Notes under the pieces: model-generated
Seen by the model: the letters and a program-made list of their open reading frames with translations, nothing else
What the model was told of the DNA's origin: nothing
Database searches by the model: none
Position numbers and translations under genes: made by a program
DNA from: Geothrix sp. SG200
Lineage (GTDB): Bacteria; Acidobacteriota; Holophagae; Holophagales; Holophagaceae
Direction: 5' to 3'
DNA length: 64,000 nt
Assembly: GCF_022808935.1 (NCBI RefSeq)
Contig: NZ_JAKZFR010000001.1
Location: forward strand, 372,001 to 436,000
Shown here: in pieces, positions 46,829 to 54,366 of the stretch
How the letters are laid out: the number at the start of each line of letters is the position of its first letter
Position numbering within the stretch: the first letter of the stretch is position 1

Positions 46829-48598
46829 ATGGCAGACGAGGCCCTGGAGGAGCGGCTGGAATCCTGGAAGGAGATCGCGGCCTACCTGGACCGCGATGTC
46901 CGGACGGTCCAGCGCTGGGAGAAGGGAGAGGGCCTTCCCGTGCACCGGCACCTCCACGACAAGCAGGGCAGCGTCTTCGCCCACCGCTCGGAGGTGGACG
47001 CCTGGCGGGCCGGGCGGATCCTGGCCCCCGACGGGGAAGGACCGGCCGCGGCGCCGGAGGCCGTCGCCGCGGCGGAGCCCGCGCCGGTCGAGGTGATCCG
47101 GCCGGAACCGCGGGGCGCGATGCCCTGGGTGCTCTGGTCCCTCACCGCGGCGCTGGTGCTGGCGGGCGTCCTCGCCCTGGTCTGGCGCCTGGGCTTCAGG
47201 CCCTCCCGGCCGGGCCCGGCCCTGGCGGTGCTCCCCTTCGTGGACCTCGGCGGAGAGCGTGGCCAGGAATTCTTCAGTGACGGCTTCACCGAGGAACTCA
47301 TCACCCAGCTCGGCCGGCAGCAGGGCGAGGGTGGCCGCGTGGTGGCCCTGCGTTCGGCCCTGGGCTACCGGAATACGGAGAAGCGGCCCCGCCAGGTGGC
47401 CCGCGAGCTGGGCGTGGACTACCTGCTGCAGGGGTCGGTGCGGCGGTCGGGCGACCGGGTGCGGGTGGCGGTGCACCTGCTGCGCGGCGCCGACGAGACG
47501 CACATCTGGGACAGCAGCTTCGACCGCAACGTGCGGGATGTCCTGGTGCTCCAGCGGGAGGTGGCGGATGCCATCGCCAGCGGAATCAGCCTCAAGCTGG
47601 AGCCCGGACGGGCCCACCCCAGGCCCGTCAAGCCGGAGGCCTACGAGGCCTACCTCCGGGGCCGTTTCCTCTGGAACAAGCGCACCCCGCAGGACCTCTA
47701 CCTTGCGCTGGAACGATTCCAGGAGGCCGCGCGGCTGGATCCCACCTTCGCCCCCACCCACGTGGGCATCGCGGACTGCTACGCGCTCCTGGGTTCCGCC
47801 GAGATGGGCGCCCTGCGGCCCGGCGAGGCCATGCCCCTGGCCAAGCGGGAGGTGACGACCGCGCTGGAGCTGGATCCCGCATCGGCCGAGGCCCACGCTT
47901 CGCTCGGCCACATCCGACTGATCTACGAGTGGGATTGGGATGGGGCCGAGGCCTCCTTCAACCGGGCCCTCGATCTGAACCCGGGCTACGCCACCGCCCA
48001 CCAGTGGTACGCCCTCTACCTCAGCGCCGTGGGCCGGAGCGACGATGCCCTGGCCGAGCTGCGGAAGGCCGAGGAGCTGGACCCGCTGTCGCCCGCGGTG
48101 AAGTCCGCCGTGGCCGAGGCCCACTACTTCAACCGGCGCTACGGCGAAGCCGTCGCGGCCTCGCAGAAGGCCCTGGAGCTGGACCCCGGGTTCATCCTGG
48201 GCTACCTGAACCTGGGCCGGGCCCTGGTCATGCAGGGGCGGCACGAGGAGGCCATCACGGCCCTGACCGAAGGCTGGGAGCGCTCCGGCCGGGCCCCGGG
48301 CATGACGCTCTTCCTGGGGCTGGCCTACGCGGCCAAGGGGAACCGCGGCAAGGCCCAGGAGATGCTGAATCTCCTCAACCACCCCCCGGACTTCCATGGG
48401 AAGCCGGTGTACGTGCCGGCCCTCTACCTGGCTGGGCTCCAGGGCGGCCTGGGGGATCGGGAAGGCGAGTTCCGCAGCCTGCAAAGGGCCTTGGAGGAGC
48501 GCTGCGAGTACCTGATCTACCTGGACCGCGAGCCCATGGCGGATCCCATTCGCCGGGACCCCCGGTTCAAGGATCTCCTCAAGGCCGTCCGGCGGTAG
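46829..48598 (+). CDS. HTH - membrane - TolB-like - TPR regulator
   Basis: 589 residues. An N-terminal helix-turn-helix (SWKEIAAYLDRDVRTVQRWEKGEGLP) is followed by a Pro/Ala linker, one membrane helix at about 95-120, a TolB-like/FlgO-like domain (PALAVLPFVDLGGE ... ELGVDYLLQGSVRRSGDRVRV) and at least six TPR units to the end. The layout resembles CadC-like membrane-bound one-component regulators, with a periplasmic sensing part and a cytoplasmic DNA-binding domain. The open frame continues far upstream on this strand, but that part is antisense to the activase. The start has GGGAG upstream. Confidence 0.85.
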   Translation: MADEALEERLESWKEIAAYLDRDVRTVQRWEKGEGLPVHRHLHDKQGSVFAHRSEVDAWRAGRILAPDGEGPAAAPEAVAAAEPAPVEVIRPEPRGAMPWVLWSLTAALVLAGVLALVWRLGFRPSRPGPALAVLPFVDLGGERGQEFFSDGFTEELITQLGRQQGEGGRVVALRSALGYRNTEKRPRQVARELGVDYLLQGSVRRSGDRVRVAVHLLRGADETHIWDSSFDRNVRDVLVLQREVADAIASGISLKLEPGRAHPRPVKPEAYEAYLRGRFLWNKRTPQDLYLALERFQEAARLDPTFAPTHVGIADCYALLGSAEMGALRPGEAMPLAKREVTTALELDPASAEAHASLGHIRLIYEWDWDGAEASFNRALDLNPGYATAHQWYALYLSAVGRSDDALAELRKAEELDPLSPAVKSAVAEAHYFNRRYGEAVAASQKALELDPGFILGYLNLGRALVMQGRHEEAITALTEGWERSGRAPGMTLFLGLAYAAKGNRGKAQEMLNLLNHPPDFHGKPVYVPALYLAGLQGGLGDREGEFRSLQRALEERCEYLIYLDREPMADPIRRDPRFKDLLKAVRR

Positions 48599-48604
48599 GA
48601 GAGC

Positions 48605-49852
48605 TCAGGACCGTCCGAGGCGCCCCGCCAGTTCGCCCAGGGGCCAGCTCTCCTGCTCGCCGCTGGCCATGTGCTTGACGGTGATGGTGCCCCCATCCAG
48701 TTCCCCGTCGCCGAGGATGAGCACGGTCTGGATGCCGGTGCGGTTGGCCGTGGCCATGGCCTTCTTGAGGGCCCCGCCGCGGGTCTCCAGCTGGAGGGCG
48801 ATGCCCGCGTCCCAGAGCTGGCGCGCGAGCTTGAAGGCTTCGACGGTGGCCCGCTCGCCAAGAGGGATGAGCAGGGCGGGAGCGGCCTGGGGGGCCTCGC
48901 CGCGCACCTGCTCCAGCACCATGGCCAGGCGGTCCAGGCCGATGGCCCAGCCGAAGGCGGGCACATCAGGGCCGCCCAGGTGCTTCACCAGCAGGTCGTA
49001 GCGCCCGCCGCCCAGCAGGGCGCTCTGGGCGCCAAGGTCGGAGCTGAGCAGTTCGAAGGCCGTGCGGGTGTAGTAGTCCAGGCCGCGGACCAGGCGCGGG
49101 TTCTCCTCGAAGGGGATGTCCAGCTCCGTGAGCAGGGCCTTGAGCCGCGCGTGGTGCTTCGCCGAGGCCTCATCGAGGTAATCGGTGATGACCGGGTGGC
49201 CTTCCAGCGCCGCCTGGCAGCTCTCGTTCTTGCAGTCCAACACGCGCAGCGGATTGGACTCGATGCGTCGGTGGCAGTCCGCGCAGAACTGCGCTTCCCG
49301 CGCCGCGAAGAAGGCGCGGAAGGCCTCATAGAAGGCCGGCCGGGATTCGGGCGTGCCCACGCTGTTGATGGAGAACACCATCCGCTTGAGCCCCAGCTCC
49401 TTCAGGAAGCTGTGGAGCATGAGCAGGCTCTCGGCCTCGCTCTCGGGCGTGGCCACGCCGAAGCTCTCGGCCCCGATCTGCCAGAACTGGCGGTAACGGC
49501 CCGTCTGCATGCGCTCGTAGCGGAACTGGGGACCGATGTAATAGAACAGGGCGGGATCGCTGGAGGCCAGCAGCTTGTGCTGGATGGCGGCCCGCACCAC
49601 GCCGGCGGTGTTCTCCGGGCGCATGACCACCTGGCGGCCGCCCTTGTCCGTGAACTCGTACATCTCCTTGTTCACGATGTCGGAACTTTCCCCCACGCTG
49701 CGTTTGAAGACATCGAGTTCCTCGAGGATGGGCGTGCGGATCTCCCCGTACCCGTGGCGGCCGAACACGCGCCGGGCGGTTTCCTCGATATGCTGGAACC
49801 AGCGAAGCTCCGCCCCGAACAGATCCCGCATACCTTTCACCGACTGGGCCAT
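48605..49852 (-). CDS. hisS: Histidyl-tRNA synthetase
   Basis: 415-residue class IIa synthetase. Motif 2 region YYIGPQFRYERMQTGRYRQFWQIG, the HisRS-specific LVRGLDYYTRTAFE, and GGGRYDLL are present, with a C-terminal anticodon-binding domain. ATG 49852 has AGGAG seven bases upstream. The start codon shares the palindrome CATG with the divergent amidase start, so the leader of each gene lies inside the other's coding sequence. Confidence 0.97.
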   Translation of the reverse strand: MAQSVKGMRDLFGAELRWFQHIEETARRVFGRHGYGEIRTPILEELDVFKRSVGESSDIVNKEMYEFTDKGGRQVVMRPENTAGVVRAAIQHKLLASSDPALFYYIGPQFRYERMQTGRYRQFWQIGAESFGVATPESEAESLLMLHSFLKELGLKRMVFSINSVGTPESRPAFYEAFRAFFAAREAQFCADCHRRIESNPLRVLDCKNESCQAALEGHPVITDYLDEASAKHHARLKALLTELDIPFEENPRLVRGLDYYTRTAFELLSSDLGAQSALLGGGRYDLLVKHLGGPDVPAFGWAIGLDRLAMVLEQVRGEAPQAAPALLIPLGERATVEAFKLARQLWDAGIALQLETRGGALKKAMATANRTGIQTVLILGDGELDGGTITVKHMASGEQESWPLGELAGRLGRS

Positions 49853-50642
49853 GATCCGACTCCTGAGCTTTCTGCCGCTCGCCACCTTCAGCCTACTGTC
49901 TTGGGCCCAGAGTCCCAAACCCGCCGGTCCGGCCCTCCATCCCCCCCGCCTGAAGGTCATGGTCGACCCGGGGCATGGGGGCGACGACGGGGGGGCCCGG
50001 GGGCCCAAGGGCCTGAAGGAGAAGGCGGCGGCCCTGGAGATCGGCAGGGCCGTGGCGGCCAAGCTCGAGACTGCGGGCTTCGAAGCCGTCCTCACCCGCG
50101 AGGACGACACCTTCATCCCCCTCTGGGACCGGGCCAAGGCCGCCAACGCCCAGGGGGCCGACCTCTTCATCAGCCTCCACCTGAACGCCGCCCGCGCCCG
50201 GGCCGCCCGGGGCTCCGAGGTGTACTTCCTGAGCCTGGGGAAGGGCGATGACGAGGAGGTGGTGGCGGCCGAGAACGCCGGCGCCGGGGACGCCCCGGCC
50301 AGCGCGGACACCGTGGTGGCGAGCATCCTGGACGACCTGGCCCAGAAGGCCTTCCTCCAGGACTCCGAGCGGCTGGCCGTGGCCATCCAGGGCCAGCTGA
50401 ACCGTCTGGCCGGCATCAAGGAGCGGGGGGTCAAGCAGGCCCCCTTCATCGTCCTCCGGGGCGCGGCCATGCCCGCCGTGCTGGTCGAGGTGGCCTTCAT
50501 CTCCAACCCCAAGGAGGAGGGGAAGCTCAAGGAGGCCGCGTTCCGCGCCAAGGTGGCCGATGCCATCACCCGCGGCGTCCGCCGCTACTTCGCCCAGGCC
50601 AACGGCAGCGTGCGCCGGAAGACCGTGGCCGGACCAGGCTGA
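49851..50642 (+). CDS. N-acetylmuramoyl-L-alanine amidase (AmiC/Amidase_3)
   Basis: 263-residue secreted zinc amidase that cleaves the amide bond between MurNAc and the stem peptide. The signal peptide MIRLLSFLPLATFSLLSWAQ is followed at once by the catalytic domain: VMVDPGHGGDDGG (zinc His), later SLHLNAAR (zinc His) and VEVAFISNPKEE (catalytic Glu). There is no AMIN or LysM domain. The start overlaps the hisS start by two bases (CATG), with only a weak ribosome-binding site. Confidence 0.93.
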   Translation: MIRLLSFLPLATFSLLSWAQSPKPAGPALHPPRLKVMVDPGHGGDDGGARGPKGLKEKAAALEIGRAVAAKLETAGFEAVLTREDDTFIPLWDRAKAANAQGADLFISLHLNAARARAARGSEVYFLSLGKGDDEEVVAAENAGAGDAPASADTVVASILDDLAQKAFLQDSERLAVAIQGQLNRLAGIKERGVKQAPFIVLRGAAMPAVLVEVAFISNPKEEGKLKEAAFRAKVADAITRGVRRYFAQANGSVRRKTVAGPG

Positions 50643-50663
50643 ACGCCCCTCAGCGTCCTCTGC

Positions 50664-50683
50664 CCTCCGAAGCCAATGGTCGC
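50664..50683 (+). repeat. Fragment of the tRNA-Arg anticodon arm
   Basis: 20 bp identical at 19 positions to tRNA-Arg bases 50782-50801 (anticodon loop, 3' stem and variable loop), 118 bp upstream of the same bases in the real gene. The match ends where the T-arm would begin. Confidence 0.6.
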
Positions 50684-50750
50684 GGGAACCCCGCCTCCCG
50701 AGCCTCAACCTTGAACAGAACCCCGATCGCCGCCATGATGGAAGGCCGCA

Positions 50751-50827
50751 GTACCCGTAGCTCAGTTGGATAGAGCGTTGGCCTCCGAAGCCAAAGGTCG
50801 CTGGTTCGAATCCAGTCGGGTGCACCA
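50751..50827 (+). tRNA. tRNA-Arg(CCG)
   Basis: 77 nt with an encoded CCA end. The acceptor stem GTACCCG/CGGGTGC has one G-T pair; D-arm, anticodon stem TTGGC/GCCAA with loop CTCCGAA (anticodon CCG at 50785-50787), and T-arm GCTGG-TTCGAAT-CCAGT. It reads CGG codons. The terminator stem begins inside the CCA. Pieces of the 3' half recur in a tandem array downstream. Confidence 0.96.
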
Positions 50828-50867
50828 ACAAAGCCAGGGGGGCCGCATGGCCCCCCTGGCTTTGTTG
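50826..50867 (+). terminator. 19-bp perfect terminator stem of tRNA-Arg
   Basis: Arms 50826-50844 and 50849-50867 pair completely around GCAT; the 3' arm ends CTTTGTTG. Its right half (GGCCGCATGGCCCCC, then CTTTGTTG) is repeated in each downstream unit. Confidence 0.85.
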
Positions 50868-50874
50868 ATGGTCT

Positions 50875-51136
50875 CTGGATTCGAACCAGCGAGTGGACCG
50901 CCCGAGACGCGCCTAGATGGCGCGTCGAAGCGGGCCGGCGGCGCGAAGCGGCGCGGTTCGAATCCCGACCGGGCCGCATGGCCCCCATGCCTTTGTTGCG
51001 GTTCCCTGGATTCGAACCAGCGAGTGGACCGCCCGAGACGCGCCTAGATGGCGCGTCGAAGCGGGCCGGCGGCGCGAAGCGGCGCGGTTCGAATCCCGAC
51101 CGGGCCGCATGGCCCCCCTGCCTTTGTTGCGGTTCC
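50875..51136. repeat. Two tandem 131-bp units derived from the tRNA-Arg 3' end
   Basis: Units 50875-51005 and 51006-51136 are almost identical. Each begins with an exact inverted copy of the tRNA T-arm (CTGGATTCGAACCAGCG). It then has a hairpin GACGCGCC-TAGAT-GGCGCGTC (first at 50906-50926), a GC-rich stretch, a direct T-arm/acceptor-like segment (50954-50978 and 51085-51109), and a half-copy of the tRNA terminator. No gene lies between the tRNA and 51415; open frames here are repeat artefacts. Confidence 0.92.
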
Positions 51137-51307
51137 CTGGATTCGAACCAGCGGGTTGGCCGCCGAAGGCGCTGCCTCCGTCTGACAGACAGGGCCAGCG
51201 CTGTCCTCCCGCTCCTCAGCTCCGCTCGTTGGCGGAGCCGGAGCCTCGGTGGCGCCGGCGCGGGCCAAGGCGGCGCAGCCGCACGGTTCGACTCCCGACC
51301 GGGCCGC
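51137..51307. repeat. Third, diverged unit of the tRNA-derived array
   Basis: Starts with the same inverted T-arm (51137-51153) and ends with a direct T-arm-like copy (51284-51307), but the interior is longer and different. It includes TGTCCTCCCGCTC followed by CGCTCGT, resembling the 137-bp coupling repeat near 4877-4900. Confidence 0.75.
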
Positions 51308-51360
51308 CTGCCCCCCGCCGGTGGGAAGTTCCTTCCTGTGAAAACATTTGTGGGGGCGCC

Positions 51361-51389
51361 TTGACTGGCCTCATTTTGCGAGGCACAAT
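51361..51389 (+). promoter_or_regulatory. Promoter of padR
   Basis: TTGACT and CACAAT separated by 17 bp. The -10 box covers the upstream in-frame ATG at 51388, which therefore cannot be the start codon if this promoter is used; GTG 51415 fits. Confidence 0.55.
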
Positions 51390-51414
51390 GATCCTGCCTA
51401 AACCGGAGGTCCCA

Positions 51415-51741
51415 GTGGATCGTGAACTCCTGAAAGGCAGCACTCCCTTGCTGCTGCTGTCGCTGCTCTGCGAGGGGCCCATGTACGGCTACCAGATCAT
51501 CGAGACGGTCCGCCAGAGAACGGGGGGAACCTACACCCTCAAGGAAGGGGCTTTGTATCCGGCCCTCCACAAGCTCGAGGCGACCGAGTTCATCACCTCG
51601 TACTGGGAAACCCAGGAGAACGGGCGGGAACGGCGCTATTACGCCATCCAGCCCGCGGGCCAGGCCTTCCTGACCGCCAAGAAGAAGGAGTGGAACCAGT
51701 TCGTGGACATGGTCCAGGCCTTCGTCGGGCCGAGGGCCTGA
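51415..51741 (+). CDS. PadR family transcriptional regulator
   Basis: 108-residue winged-helix regulator: LLKGSTPLLLLSLLCEGPMYGYQIIETVRQRTGG, then TLKEGALYPALHKLEATEFI and RERRYYAIQPAGQAFL are the PadR core. GTG 51415 has GGAGG five bases upstream and is the usual PadR beginning (VDRELLKGS). A membrane protein gene follows 13 bp later and is probably co-transcribed, a common pairing in which PadR represses a membrane or permease gene. Confidence 0.92.
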   Translation: MDRELLKGSTPLLLLSLLCEGPMYGYQIIETVRQRTGGTYTLKEGALYPALHKLEATEFITSYWETQENGRERRYYAIQPAGQAFLTAKKKEWNQFVDMVQAFVGPRA

Positions 51742-51754
51742 AGGATCCCTCACC

Positions 51755-52516
51755 GTGTCCCGCGCGCTCGACGGCTACCTCGCGCAAGTGGCTGCTGGCC
51801 TGAGGGGAGTGTCCCGCTGGCGGCGCCTCAGGCTGCTGCGGGAGCTGGAGGCCCACCTGCTGGATGAGGCCGAGGCCAGGGGCATCGAAGGTGAATCGGC
51901 CATGGCGGCCCTGCTCGCCGAGAAGGAGCGCCCCGGCTTGCTGGCCGGGGAACTGGCGGCGGGCGAGGGCCAGGACGCCACCCACCGCGGGGGCACTGCC
52001 CTGGCCGCGGGCATGATCATCGGGATCGCCACGGGCAGCCACATGTGGTTCGAAGGCTGGCGCTGGTACATCTGCGTGGCCTTCGCCGCGGCCCAGGGGC
52101 TGGCCGTGGGGGCCGGCTACTTCTGGGCCCGGCGCCACTGGCTCCGGCTCGATCCCTGGGCGAGAACGGCCGTGGCCGTGCTGCTCACCTCCCTGCTCTC
52201 GATCCCCCTCGGGTTCACCACGGCCCACGGGTTCAAGCCCACGCGGCTGTTCTATGGGGCCTATACGGGATTCCTCCTGGAGCGCCACAGCCAGGAGCGC
52301 CCGCTCTGGCAGACCCTCCTGGAACCTGTCCTCTTCACGGCCTTCATGTTCGCCCTCGAGACGGGGTTCCTGGGCCGGATCCGCTTCCGGTGGTGGCAAG
52401 TGCCCCTGGAGCTCAGCTTCAACGCCACCTTGCTGGTCAGCGTGATGCTGGCGCTGAAGCTGCGCCGCGTCCTGGCCGAGCGCTGGGTGCTGACGCCCCA
52501 GGAGCAGGAGGGCTGA
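51755..52516 (+). CDS. Membrane protein downstream of PadR (HAAS-like N-terminus)
   Basis: 253 residues. The N-terminal 65 residues form a helical segment with RLLRELEAHLLDEAEARG, as in the signalling-associated prefix of proteins paired with PadR. Four or five hydrophobic helices follow (about 80-230). No enzymatic motif is visible. GTG 51755 is the start. The function is likely tied to the PadR regulator; otherwise unknown. Confidence 0.75.
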   Translation: MSRALDGYLAQVAAGLRGVSRWRRLRLLRELEAHLLDEAEARGIEGESAMAALLAEKERPGLLAGELAAGEGQDATHRGGTALAAGMIIGIATGSHMWFEGWRWYICVAFAAAQGLAVGAGYFWARRHWLRLDPWARTAVAVLLTSLLSIPLGFTTAHGFKPTRLFYGAYTGFLLERHSQERPLWQTLLEPVLFTAFMFALETGFLGRIRFRWWQVPLELSFNATLLVSVMLALKLRRVLAERWVLTPQEQEG

Positions 52517-52554
52517 TCCAGGCCTGTTTCCGGGCCCTGCCCGGGGAATCCTCC

Positions 52555-52583
52555 TTGAGGGACGGGTGATTTGGCGATAAGCT
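52555..52583 (+). promoter_or_regulatory. Promoter candidate for rpmE-prfA
   Basis: TTGAGG and TAAGCT separated by 17 bp, about 75 bp before the rpmE start. Confidence 0.45.
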
Positions 52584-52657
52584 ATCCATCTTGCGTGGAC
52601 AAGCCGCGTGCGTTCACCCCGCCCATGGGGGCATCCGGTCGGTCCCAGGAGGAAGAG

Positions 52658-52906
52658 ATGAAGGAAAAAATCCACCCCGAACTGCACGATGTGAAGGTGC
52701 ACTGCGCCTGCGGCAACGAGTTCATGACGCGCTCCACCAAGAAGGAGCTGCGCGTGGAAATCTGCTCCAACTGCCACCCGTTCTTCACGGGCAAGCAGCG
52801 CCTGATGGACACCGAGGGCCGCGTGGAGAAGTTCAACAAGAAGTACGCGAAGAAGGAAGCCCCGGCCGCCGCTCCCGAAGCCGCTGTCGAGACGACCGAA
52901 GCCTAG
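52658..52906 (+). CDS. rpmE: 50S ribosomal protein L31, zinc-binding type
   Basis: 82 residues. HCACGNEF and [13 protein letters not shown] give the Cys set of the C+ zinc-binding L31 (CxC and CxxC). The last 15 residues are an Ala/Glu-rich extension. ATG 52658 is taken because GGAGG lies five bases upstream and [14 protein letters not shown] is the normal start; a longer frame upstream is not supported. A strong terminator separates it from prfA. Confidence 0.95.
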   Translation: MKEKIHPELHDVKVHCACGNEFMTRSTKKELRVEICSNCHPFFTGKQRLMDTEGRVEKFNKKYAKKEAPAAAPEAAVETTEA

Positions 52907-52920
52907 CTGCACCATTCCGA

Positions 52921-52952
52921 GGGAGGGGCCGATCTTCGGCCCCTCCCTTTTT
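52921..52952 (+). terminator. Intrinsic terminator between rpmE and prfA
   Basis: GGGAGGGGCCGA pairs with its full complement (12 bp) around TCT, followed by TTTTT. The clearest intrinsic terminator in the window. prfA either has its own promoter or depends on read-through. Confidence 0.9.
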
Positions 52953-52975
52953 CGTACCGGTGCTCTGGAGGCCCC

Positions 52976-54049
52976 ATGCTTGACCAGCTAGAAGCCGTGG
53001 ATGCCCGCTTCCAGGAAGTGGAGGCGCAGCTGCAGGATCCCGCCGTGGTGTCCGACCCCAAGCGGCTGCGGGAGCTGACCAAGCTCCGCGCGGAGCTGGA
53101 GCCCGTGGTCCAGGCCTTCCAGGCCCAGCGCACGCGTCTCAAGCAGCTGGAGGAGGCCGAGTCCATCCTGGGCGACAAGACCATGGACGCGGACCTCCGC
53201 GAGATGGCCGAGATGGAGATCCCCGACCTGAAGAAGGCCATCGCCGAAGGCGAAGCCGAGATCAAGCGCCTGCTCATTCCCAAGGATCCCGCTGACGCCA
53301 AGAACGTGATTCTCGAGGTCCGCGCCGGCACCGGCGGCGAGGAGGCGGCGCTCTTCGCCGCGGAGCTCTTCCGCATGTACATCCGCTTCGCCGAGCGCCG
53401 GGGCTTTAAGGTATCCGTGTTGGATGAGAGCGACGCTGATGCGGGCGGGCTCAAGGAGGCCACTGCGGAGATCCAGGGCGACGGCGCCTACAGCCTCTTC
53501 CGCTTCGAGAGCGGCGTCCACCGCGTGCAGCGGGTCCCCAAGACCGAGACCCAGGGCCGCATCCACACCTCCGCCGCCACTGTGGCCGTCATGCCCGAGG
53601 CGGAGGAGGTCGACATCGAGATCCACCAGAAGGATCTGCGCATCGACACCTTCTGCTCCGGCGGCAAGGGCGGCCAGAGCGTGAACACCACGTACTCCGC
53701 CGTGCGCCTCACCCACCTGCCCACGAACACGGTGGTCAGCTGCCAGGACGAGCGCAGCCAGATCAAGAACATGGCCAAGGCCATGACTGTGCTGCGCAGC
53801 CGGCTGCTCCAGAAGGCCCAGGACGAGGCGGACGCGGCCCACTCGGCCCTCCGCAAGTCCCAGGTGGGCAGCGGCGACCGCAGCGAGAAGATCCGCACCT
53901 ACAACTTCCCCCAGGGCCGCGTCACCGACCACCGCATCGGCGTCACCATCCACCAGATCGACAGCTTCATGTCCGGCCAGCTCGAGCCCATCATCGAGCC
54001 CCTGCGCGCCGCGTTCGAGGCGGAGCGCCTGCAGGCGCTGGAGGCGTGA
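52976..54049 (+). CDS. prfA: Peptide chain release factor 1
   Basis: 357 residues. Recognises UAA and UAG and triggers peptide release with the GGQ loop, seen in [39 protein letters not shown] and the PxT-type codon-recognition region are also present ([11 protein letters not shown] in this protein). GGAGG precedes ATG 52976. The last 82 bases plus one are repeated at 54185-54267 across a 134-bp insert. Confidence 0.97.
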   Translation: MLDQLEAVDARFQEVEAQLQDPAVVSDPKRLRELTKLRAELEPVVQAFQAQRTRLKQLEEAESILGDKTMDADLREMAEMEIPDLKKAIAEGEAEIKRLLIPKDPADAKNVILEVRAGTGGEEAALFAAELFRMYIRFAERRGFKVSVLDESDADAGGLKEATAEIQGDGAYSLFRFESGVHRVQRVPKTETQGRIHTSAATVAVMPEAEEVDIEIHQKDLRIDTFCSGGKGGQSVNTTYSAVRLTHLPTNTVVSCQDERSQIKNMAKAMTVLRSRLLQKAQDEADAAHSALRKSQVGSGDRSEKIRTYNFPQGRVTDHRIGVTIHQIDSFMSGQLEPIIEPLRAAFEAERLQALEA

Positions 54050-54050
54050 A

Positions 54051-54184
54051 GCTCTGCCGCTGAGCGCTCGCCGCATACGCGGCTCTGCGTACGCTGCGAC
54101 TGGCAGCCCGCGATCGGGCGGTCCCCCGGACCGCCCTCCCGTTCGCCCGGCCCTTGGGGCCCGGGCTCACGGAGCGGGGCCCCC
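54051..54184 (+). other. 134-bp GC-rich insert after prfA
   Basis: Lies between the prfA end and its second copy. It contains GGCGGTCCCCCGGACCGCC (near-perfect palindrome), a TTGGGGCCCGGGCTC segment and GGAGCGGGGCCCCCC directly before the copy; GAGCGGGGCCCC also occurs in the modules at 24349-24622. No ORF of note. Confidence 0.7.
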
Positions 54185-54267
54185 CATGTCCGGCCAGCTC
54201 GAGCCCATCATCGAGCCACTGCGCGCCGCGTTCGAGGCGGAGCGCCTGCAGGCGCTGGAGGCGTGAA
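54185..54267 (+). pseudogene. Second copy of the prfA 3' end
   Basis: 83 bp matching 53968-54050 with a single difference, a synonymous CCC to CCA in a Pro codon. It keeps the frame from [12 protein letters not shown] to the TGA stop. 217 bp downstream of the original. Confidence 0.93.
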
Positions 54268-54270
54268 CTG

Positions 54271-54366
54271 GCTATCAGCCATCATCTGTCAGCTCTCAGT
54301 AAAAGCAGAAGCGGGAGGCGAGCCTCCCGCTTCCTTGTTGTTTCTGACAGCTGATGGCCGGCAGCT
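54271..54366. repeat. Inverted repeat with terminator core between prfA and a lipoprotein gene
   Basis: Outer arms GCCATCATCTGTCAG and CTGACAGCTGATGGC match at 14 of 15. The inner core GAAGCGGGAGGC pairs perfectly with 54322-54333 and is followed by T-rich sequence. It fills the gap from the prfA tail copy to the stop codon of the convergent lipoprotein gene. It also works as a plausible terminator. Confidence 0.75.

Noticed and set aside
50875-51307. CRISPR array
   Set aside because: Units are 131 bp, contiguous and without unique spacers, and contain tRNA pieces; no cas genes in the window.
50766-51364. Open frames across the tRNA-derived array
   Set aside because: Translations such as GSNPD and FEPA are what T-arm sequence gives in these frames; no ribosome-binding site.
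51388-51414. ATG at 51388 as the padR start
   Set aside because: It lies inside the -10 box of the best promoter; GTG 51415 has a proper GGAGG and gives the standard PadR N-terminus.
52571-52657. N-terminal extension of L31
   Set aside because: The extra residues are not part of L31, and the promoter candidate lies in this stretch.
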